Source: CASFRF01 sp031549345
GTDB lineage: Bacteria > Verrucomicrobiota > Lentisphaeria > Victivallales > Victivallaceae
Direction of reading: 5' to 3'
Assembly (NCBI GenBank): GCA_031549345.1
Contig: JAVBPY010000003.1
Coordinates: forward strand, 62,001-126,000
DNA: 64,000 nucleotides
This document shows, one piece after another, positions 58,449-64,000 of this stretch. The notes under the pieces are model-generated. The model ran no database searches. It was given only the letters and a program-made list of their open reading frames with translations, and was not told the origin of the DNA. Every line of letters begins with the position of its first letter. The first letter of the stretch is position 1. A program made the translations under genes and the position numbers.

Positions 58449-60677
58449 ATGAAGCGTTTTGCTTCCCTTGCGTTGTTGCTGACCGCCTTCGCCGTGGCGG
58501 CGGATGTTAAAATTGAGGAACTCGCCAACCGGCGTTTCCGCGTCCTCTGGAACGGAAAAGCCGTGATTCTCCCCGGTTCGCCGCGCCTGGCCAACCGGGG
58601 CGGCGGCACGGCGGAGTTTTACGACCCGACTGTTCAACAGATGCGAAAAATGGAGATTTCGCCGGAAGAGGCGGCGCTCCGCGTGCTCAACAAACACCGC
58701 GACCGCGTGGCGTTGGGTAAGCCTGTATCTTCCTTCGCCCTTAAAGACGGAAAACTTACCTGTCTGGAAAAATATCCGAATGCCGACGCGTTCTGGAAGG
58801 TGGAACTCGTCCCCGTCGAAGGCGATGGTTTGGATGTTACGCTGGAAGTCGGCGTGAGTCCGAATTTTTGGATCGAAGGGTTCAACTTCGATTTGTTCCG
58901 GCTTGCCATTCCGAACGGCGTCGCCGATTCCGGACAATTGCGTTCGCGCATCGCCAGGCAACCGCGTCCGGAGTTTCCGCCGCCGGTTTCCGGGAATGTA
59001 ACGATCGTTTATCCGCACGGCCCCGAGTGCTACGTCCCGGCGGCGGTGATCCAGGGGGACGGCGTCGCCTGCGGCGTCGCCCAGCTCGATGTGCACAATG
59101 TCTGGCGGCACGACATCAGCCGGCTGGACCTTGTGCCGAACGCCGCGCGCACGACGTACTCCGTATCGTTGGAAGCGGGTTGGGCGAATTACAGTTCGTT
59201 CGGCAACTTCTACCGCCATGCGTTCAAGGCGCATTATCGGTTCCGCTTCGGCGAACCCCTTCCGGCGGGACCCGCCGGGTACGTTACAATGGTGGATGGC
59301 AAAGCCCTCTGGCGCGACTACATGGCGGAGCTCGATAAAGAGATGCCTGTCCGTTCTCCGCGCCGCGTCAACCCGGACCGGAACAACATTTTGATCTGCC
59401 ACTATTTTACCAGCGAGGAGATTTACATCACCCCGGAGAACCCGATGGGTTACCTTATGATGTCGCCGAACTGGAAGGACGACCGCTGGGAATGGGGTTA
59501 CGAAAAGATCAATTCCAAAATGTCCAACGAGGAAATCAAAAAACGCACCGGACTCGGCGATGAAAACGCCGGCCCCCCTGTGAAATGGGTCAAGCCCATG
59601 GCGGAACGCCTCGTCCGCGAAGCGCTCGAAACAAAAGCCCAGGCGGTGATTGTGATGAAAAGCGGCACGCACCCGCAGGTGGGGGAACTCAACTACATTC
59701 CGGAGAGCCACGTATTCCATCCGTTGCTGGAGGAACGCAACACCATCGAAGGCGCCGTGCGCGAATGGGATTGGGCGCGGGGCTCCTTCCGCTTGTTCGA
59801 TCCCTCCGGTAAGCTTGTGGCGCAGGGGGATGATCTTGCAATCCACGCCGCCGACAAGGACGATTTGATTCCCTTCAACCGCGGCAACCGCGCCCGGCAG
59901 GAGTTTTTCATCCACGAAACGCAGGCCAATGCGGATTTTGAACCGTTTAAAGGCAAATTCTCCATCAGCCCCAAGCACATTTACACGCTCAAAGATGTGG
60001 GCGGATTCGAAACGCTCCGCCCTCAGAAGCCGCTTTTAGGCAAAAAGCCCGGCGACAAGGCGGAGATCACCGTGCTCCCCCTCTCATGGAACCCGGGGCT
60101 GCGCGACCGCAAATTCAAGCTGGAGCTCACCCTCCGCAGCGTGGAGCGCGCCGCGATCGATATCTGGGCCAAAACCGTAACCGATTCGGACACCGAACTG
60201 GGGTTCCTGGTCCGTGAAGACCTCACCGCCGGCCCCCCGTGGTTCCAGTTCAACCTCAGCCTGGACTGGGGCAACGACTGGCAGTACCAGATTATTAAAC
60301 AGCGCATCCAGTACCACCGCATCCGTTTCGGCGAGAAATGCCGCTGGTTCTACTTCGATGTATTCGGCGACTGGACGCCTTCGTTCGTCTTCGCCATGCT
60401 CTCGCGCGATTTCCCCGATTGCTTCTTCTTTGTGGAGCACCCGAACGACGTGGCCGACCGCGTTGTGAACGGTTGGAAATGGTTCGGGGAGAAGACGGAG
60501 CTGGAAAAATTCGTCGCGCCGCAAAGCATCGGTACCGTCGTTTTCGACCGCCTCCTTACGTACGACCGCGCCAAAGACCGCGCGCGGATCGGAAAAATGT
60601 TCAACCACCCCAACTACATGCTCAACACCCACCGCGGTGCGCGCCAAATCATCAAGCTGATGCAGGAGAAGGAATAA
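58449..60677 (+). CDS. Large exported protein, glycosidase-like, family not recognised
   Basis: A 742-residue protein with a signal peptide (MKRFASLALLLTAFAVAA) and no recognised family. Visible are a beta-rich N-terminal region (20-290), a middle region with many aromatic and charged residues (ICHYFTSEEIYITPENPMGY, WEWGYEKI), then a further beta-rich region, and a C-terminal stretch rich in Trp, Phe and Asp (FQFNLSLDWGNDWQYQ, FYFDVFGDWTPSF). The layout and neighbours fit a secreted polysaccharide-acting enzyme or binding protein. It starts 3 nt after the second prepilin gene and precedes a GH43 enzyme. No catalytic residue can be assigned by eye. Confidence 0.7.
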   Translation: MKRFASLALLLTAFAVAADVKIEELANRRFRVLWNGKAVILPGSPRLANRGGGTAEFYDPTVQQMRKMEISPEEAALRVLNKHRDRVALGKPVSSFALKDGKLTCLEKYPNADAFWKVELVPVEGDGLDVTLEVGVSPNFWIEGFNFDLFRLAIPNGVADSGQLRSRIARQPRPEFPPPVSGNVTIVYPHGPECYVPAAVIQGDGVACGVAQLDVHNVWRHDISRLDLVPNAARTTYSVSLEAGWANYSSFGNFYRHAFKAHYRFRFGEPLPAGPAGYVTMVDGKALWRDYMAELDKEMPVRSPRRVNPDRNNILICHYFTSEEIYITPENPMGYLMMSPNWKDDRWEWGYEKINSKMSNEEIKKRTGLGDENAGPPVKWVKPMAERLVREALETKAQAVIVMKSGTHPQVGELNYIPESHVFHPLLEERNTIEGAVREWDWARGSFRLFDPSGKLVAQGDDLAIHAADKDDLIPFNRGNRARQEFFIHETQANADFEPFKGKFSISPKHIYTLKDVGGFETLRPQKPLLGKKPGDKAEITVLPLSWNPGLRDRKFKLELTLRSVERAAIDIWAKTVTDSDTELGFLVREDLTAGPPWFQFNLSLDWGNDWQYQIIKQRIQYHRIRFGEKCRWFYFDVFGDWTPSFVFAMLSRDFPDCFFFVEHPNDVADRVVNGWKWFGEKTELEKFVAPQSIGTVVFDRLLTYDRAKDRARIGKMFNHPNYMLNTHRGARQIIKLMQEKE

Positions 60678-60678
60678 T

Positions 60679-62061
60679 ATGAGCCGGAACGAACTCGCGG
60701 GAAGTTATTGCAACCCGTTGCCGATCCCCGCGATCCCCGTCGGGCGCAACTCCATGGACCCCGGCTACACGGGGCCGTGGTGGCGCGAATTCGGCGACCC
60801 GACCGTCATTCGCTTCAAGGGGAAATACTATCTTTTCCCCTCCTGCGGCATGGTCTGGTCCTCCGACGACCTTCTCTCATGGACGCACCACGACATCAAC
60901 CTCTACGATGTGGGCTGGGCACCGACAGTAACGGAAAAGGACGGTTTTTTGTACCTCACCGCCTCCTGGGAGGGGAGCCAGATATGGAAGACGGTCGATC
61001 CCTTGGGGCACTGGGAGTGTCTCGGCCCCATCCGTGACGAAAAGGGGGAGCCTTTGGCATGGGCCGACCCGGCGTTGTTCACCGATACGGACGGTACGAT
61101 GTATGCGTATTATTCGCTGGGAGTGAACCGGGGCATTTTCGCCGTCCCGCTGCGGGAAGACGATCCGACGCGTTTTGCGCAAGCGCCCGTCCACTGCTTC
61201 GCCTACAACCCGGCGAACGTGTGGGAGCGTTTCGGCGAATTCAACCAGAATGCGTACTTTTCACACCTTGAAGGCGCGTCCATGACGCTGCGCGGCGGAA
61301 GATATTACCTTCAGTACAGCGCCGCCGGAGCGGAGTGGCGGAATTATTCCGTGGGGTGTTACGTCGCCGATTCGCCGTTGGGCCCTTTCCAACTCCAGAA
61401 ACTCAACCCGATTCTGCTTCAGCGCGGCGGGATGGTCAACGGCTGCGGCCACAACTCCATGGTCGAAGACGCGAACGGGCAGTGGTGGTGTTTTTACACC
61501 ATTTTGTTCCGCCGTTTTCGCGGGCTGGAACGCCGCATCGGCATGGACCCGGTGTATTTTGACGAGGAGGGGGAAATGTGGGTGGACGGGCCCTCGGAAA
61601 CACCGCGTTTCCTCGACGGTTCCTACCCGGATGTCCTGCCCGTCAGCTCCGGGCAGCCCGTCAAGGCGTCGAGCTTCGCCGCCGGACACGAGCCGCAGCT
61701 TGCGCTGGACAACTACATCCGCACCTATTACGAAGCCGAGCCCGGTGATCCGCATCCCACGCTCACCGTCAACCTCCAGGGGTTATTCATTCTCTGCGGT
61801 GCGCGGGTGATTTTCCAGCAACATCTTACGCCGCGCGCCGTGGCGCCCGCCGTTTTCTGTTACCGCATCGAGTCCTCGTGCGACGGCGAAAATTGGCAAA
61901 TCCTCTGCGATCGCTCCAACGACACGTTCGACGGCCACATCCGCTATGAAACATGGTCCGCCGTTTCCGGCGAACATGTGCGGCTGGTCATTCTGGGCGC
62001 GCCGAAGGACAGTGTCGCCGGCGTCATGGATTTCTGTGTCTTCGGCCGCTTTCCGGGGTAA
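60679..62061 (+). CDS. Glycoside hydrolase family 43-like protein with C-terminal F5/8C-like domain
   Basis: A 460-residue cytoplasmic protein without signal peptide. Residues 1-310 form a five-bladed beta-propeller of the GH43/GH62 superfamily: catalytic Asp40 in FGDPTVIRFKGKYY, Asp130 in WADPALFTDTDG and Glu198 in FSHLEGASM occupy the base, pKa-modulating and acid positions. Residues about 330-460 resemble a discoidin-type (F5/8C) carbohydrate-binding domain (LALDNYIRTYYEAE, VRLVILGAPKDSVAGVMDF). Typical activities are arabinofuranosidase or xylosidase. AGGAGAAGGA precedes the ATG. It fits breakdown of imported oligosaccharides. Confidence 0.85.
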   Translation: MSRNELAGSYCNPLPIPAIPVGRNSMDPGYTGPWWREFGDPTVIRFKGKYYLFPSCGMVWSSDDLLSWTHHDINLYDVGWAPTVTEKDGFLYLTASWEGSQIWKTVDPLGHWECLGPIRDEKGEPLAWADPALFTDTDGTMYAYYSLGVNRGIFAVPLREDDPTRFAQAPVHCFAYNPANVWERFGEFNQNAYFSHLEGASMTLRGGRYYLQYSAAGAEWRNYSVGCYVADSPLGPFQLQKLNPILLQRGGMVNGCGHNSMVEDANGQWWCFYTILFRRFRGLERRIGMDPVYFDEEGEMWVDGPSETPRFLDGSYPDVLPVSSGQPVKASSFAAGHEPQLALDNYIRTYYEAEPGDPHPTLTVNLQGLFILCGARVIFQQHLTPRAVAPAVFCYRIESSCDGENWQILCDRSNDTFDGHIRYETWSAVSGEHVRLVILGAPKDSVAGVMDFCVFGRFPG

Positions 62062-62100
62062 AGATGGAGCCGCAAAGAAGAGCGCTTTCTCCTATTTGAG

Positions 62101-62480
62101 ATGGGTGTTTCGTTGGACAATTCCAATGCGATAGAACGCTGGTGGCGCGGGGTTATGGAGCCCGGGGGAAAAACCGCGCTTTCCCCCCGGCCCCCCCATT
62201 TGAGATGCCGGTGCCGACGTTCGGCCGGTCGGGAGGCGGGGGGCTGGGTTGTTCTATTCGGGGTCGCGGCGGGCGGTTCCACCGCTTTGCGTTAACCCGC
62301 CATAAGGCGGTTCCCATCCCCCCTGCCCATCCTCACACTTCCTTCCGCCACGAATAATACAACGGGTACAGGGCCATCCGGCCCTCTTGCGCCGCAAGGC
62401 GCGGAGGCCGCGTCGGCACCGGGGATGTGGGGCGCAAAGGGCCCATCACTCTCCCATCCCCAATATCAATTTCCCTTGAA
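62101..62480 (+). repeat. Mosaic intergenic repeat, copy C
   Basis: It has ATGGGTGTTTCG, AATTCCAATGCGATAGAACG, GGCGCGGGGTTATGGAGCCC, AAAACCGCGC with CCCCCC flanks, GCCGGTGCCGACGTTCGGCC, GCGTTAACCCGCC, then the ACAGGGCCATCCGGCCCT and GCGCCGCAAGGCGC segments shared with copy A. Copy C lacks the TTGTTTTGCGC hairpin of A and B. It fills the gap between the GH43-like and lipoprotein genes; bases 62481-62509 are plain AT-rich spacer. Confidence 0.8.
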
Positions 62481-62509
62481 AAAATTACACGGGAAATAGG
62501 GCTTTCCGG

Positions 62510-62538
62510 TTGCAAAAAGAGTAAGAAAAGGATACATT
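62510..62538 (+). promoter_or_regulatory. Promoter for the lipoprotein/methyltransferase unit
   Basis: TTGCAA (62510-62515), 17 nt, TACATT (62533-62538), with a short GTATGT-GGCA-ACATAC hairpin (62544-62559) in the leader before AAGGAGA. Confidence 0.45.
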
Positions 62539-62578
62539 ACTTCGTATGTGGCAACATACACCCAAGGAGAAGATTTAA

Positions 62579-62980
62579 ATGAAAAAAATGATTCTGGCCG
62601 CGTTTGCGGCGGTGGCCGTCCTTTCCGGCTGCACAAGCATTGAAACCTCGTCCCGTTTCAGCGCACTTTCGGTGGGCGATGGCGACGCGCGTCCCGTCAA
62701 GCACATTTACGGGAAAATGACGGGGTGTTATCTTTTCGGCTTTATTCCGCTTTTGACCGGGAGCGCGGCGGAAGTGGATAAGTCCGCCATTTTCCGGAAT
62801 ACGCTGAAGATCGACAATATGGTTCTGTTTCTGACGGCGGAGGCGCGCAGCGGCGCGCAGGCTGTGCGCGTACAGGATCTCCAGACCTCGACCGGTTCTT
62901 TCTTCCTTTTCCCGCTCATTCAGTTCCGCTGGGTGGAGGGTTCCTGCAACTCCGTGGGGCAGTTGAAGGGCGAACTTTGA
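62579..62980 (+). CDS. Small lipoprotein, unknown
   Basis: A 133-residue protein with lipobox LSGC (Cys18) after MKKMILAAFAAVAV. The soluble part contains MTGCYLFGFIPLLTGS, a hydrophobic patch, and SFFLFPLIQFRWVEGSC near the end, so it may associate with membrane. AAGGAGA lies 8 nt before the ATG. The stop overlaps the next start (TGATG). Not a recognised named family. Confidence 0.68.
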   Translation: MKKMILAAFAAVAVLSGCTSIETSSRFSALSVGDGDARPVKHIYGKMTGCYLFGFIPLLTGSAAEVDKSAIFRNTLKIDNMVLFLTAEARSGAQAVRVQDLQTSTGSFFLFPLIQFRWVEGSCNSVGQLKGEL

Positions 62981-64000
62981 TGACCGCCGCAACCGTTGTA
63001 CTGAAGCCGGGGCGCGAAAAATCCGCAAAGCGCCGGCATCCATGGATTTTTTCCGGCGCGGTGGCGCGTGTGGATGGTGCTCCGGCGCCGGGCGACACGG
63101 TGGAGCTTGTAAGCGCCGGAGGGGAATGGCTTGCGCGCGGCGCGTGGTCCGGGTCCGAGCAGCTTGTTTTCCGGGCGTGGACGTTCTTGAACGATGAACA
63201 AGTGGATGAAGCTTTTTTTCGGCGACGTATCGCCGACGCCATTGCCGCGCGGCGGAAGATTTGGACTTTTGATGCGGCGGGGGCGGAACGCCTGATCGCC
63301 TCCGAAGGGGATTTCCTCCCCGGTCTTGTGGCGGACCGTTACGGCGAATACGTCGTCGCGCAGTTTCTGGGCGCGGGGGTGGAAAAACACAAAGAGTGTA
63401 TCGCGTCGCTTCTCGGCGAGCTTTCCGGCGCGAGGGGGGTGTTCGAACGTTCCGATGCGGCGGCGCGCAGCCGCGAAAACCTCCCGGAATCCATCGGTCT
63501 TCTCTGGGGCGAAGAACCGCCGGAGAAGATCGCCATTGTCGAAAACGGGGCGCGTTTTCTGGTGGATGTCCGGAACGGGCATAAAACAGGGTTTTATCTC
63601 GACCAACGGTGCAACCGTGCCGCAATTGCCCACTATGCGGCGGGGAAACGCGTGCTGAACGCCTTTTGTTTCACGGGCGCCTTCGGCGTAACCGCCGCGC
63701 TGGCGGGAGCGGCTGAGGTCTGCAACGTCGATTCCAGCGCGACCGCGCTGGAGGCGGCGCGCGAGCACTTCGCGCTCAACAACCTCGATCCTGCCCGGGC
63801 GGAATTTGTGAATGCCGATGTGTTTTCTCTCCTGCGGAAATTCCGTGCGGAGAAGCGGCAGTTCGATCTTATCATCCTTGATCCGCCCAAGCTTGTGGAG
63901 TCCCAGAAGGCGATTCCGCGCGGATGCCGCGCGTACAAGGACATGGCGTTGGTCGCCTTCCAGCTCCTTGCTCCCGGTGGAATGTTGGCGAATTTCTCGT
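62980..64000 (+). CDS. Class I rRNA methyltransferase, RlmI/RlmK-like (3' partial)
   Basis: The first 340 residues are visible; the gene continues past the window end. An N-terminal PUA-like domain (1-80: LKPGREKSAKRRHPWIFSGAV) is followed by an EEHD-like linker and a Rossmann-type methyltransferase with RNGHKTGFYLDQRCNR, VLNAFCFTGAFGV, the SAM-binding CNVDSSATALEAAREHF and LDPPKLV, the NPPY-like motif region. This is the RlmI family, which methylates C5 of a cytosine in 23S rRNA. The start overlaps the lipoprotein stop by one base. Confidence for the exact site is moderate. Confidence 0.87.
   Translation, partial: MTAATVVLKPGREKSAKRRHPWIFSGAVARVDGAPAPGDTVELVSAGGEWLARGAWSGSEQLVFRAWTFLNDEQVDEAFFRRRIADAIAARRKIWTFDAAGAERLIASEGDFLPGLVADRYGEYVVAQFLGAGVEKHKECIASLLGELSGARGVFERSDAAARSRENLPESIGLLWGEEPPEKIAIVENGARFLVDVRNGHKTGFYLDQRCNRAAIAHYAAGKRVLNAFCFTGAFGVTAALAGAAEVCNVDSSATALEAAREHFALNNLDPARAEFVNADVFSLLRKFRAEKRQFDLIILDPPKLVESQKAIPRGCRAYKDMALVAFQLLAPGGMLANFS

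Noticed and set aside
57741..59978. A 745-codon minus-strand open frame across the second pseudopilin and the large exported protein gene
   Set aside because: The plus-strand genes have signal peptides, ribosome binding sites and family motifs; the antisense frame has none.

Overview
The window looks like chromosomal DNA of a Lentisphaerota (Victivallis-like) bacterium of the PVC superphylum. This is inferred from gene content and style. There is a Minf_1886-family protein, a pseudopilin-like protein with the FTLIELLVVIAIIAIL leader and a C-terminal VDGHV box, a GntR-helix/LacI-sensor regulator beside carbohydrate genes, and a PEP-CTERM-like secreted protein. LpxA, an Mla-type lipid transport set and TolQ/TolR-like proteins indicate a Gram-negative outer membrane. 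Genes are GC-rich and tightly packed, with many ATGA, GTGA and TGATG overlaps and some GTG or TTG starts. No rRNA, tRNA, CRISPR array, insertion sequence or prophage was recognised.

Layout. 1-2646: a DUF2339/DUF3999 membrane pair. 2671-4390: an accessory stretch with a PEP-CTERM-like gene, a hairpin-rich leader, a repeated palindrome and a candidate small RNA followed by a strong terminator. 4391-6957 (minus): recX, an acyl-CoA synthetase and a Minf_1886 gene. 7086-9417 (plus): an MsbA-like ABC exporter and a small Pro-rich exported protein. 9420-13371: the RNA repair locus, rtcR diverging from rtcAB behind a sigma-54 promoter, then three large hairpins. 13597-17159 (minus): an O-antigen ligase-like protein and PBP2. 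17223-24871 (minus): a seven-gene run ffh, unknown membrane protein, mlaE, mlaF, mlaD, dinB, pepF. 25028-27865 (plus): tyrA, an orphan ABC ATPase and a Gfo/Idh oxidoreductase. 28512-36327 (minus): pyrH, lpxA, a lipoprotein binding protein, two membrane glycosyltransferases and uvrB. 36501-39988 (plus): Gfo/Idh, ispE, murD and a lipoprotein. 40421-45310 (plus): a GHL10 glycosidase-like protein, an SDR, a membrane protein, an FAD oxidoreductase and truA. 45341-46269 (minus): a DUF486 protein and tsaC. 46384-55892 (plus): rmuC, gyrB, recA, a large TPR protein, an ExbB/ExbD pair, an anchored periplasmic protein and a zinc-ribbon membrane protein. 55970-62061 (plus): a regulated carbohydrate locus with regulator, two pseudopilin-like proteins, a large exported protein and a GH43 enzyme. 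62579-64000: a lipoprotein and a 3'-truncated RlmI-like methyltransferase.

Most of the window is housekeeping: envelope synthesis, DNA repair, translation and RNA repair. The less ordinary material is (i) the 3.4-4.4 kb region, where a PEP-CTERM-like gene and a candidate small RNA share a 17-nt sigma-54-like element; (ii) a mosaic intergenic repeat family with three copies near 27.9, 40.0 and 62.1 kb; (iii) the structured region after rtcB; (iv) the TPR/ExbB/ExbD/zinc-ribbon cluster after recA; and (v) the regulator-pseudopilin-glycosidase locus, which has a near-consensus promoter and an operator-like repeat at the expected start site.
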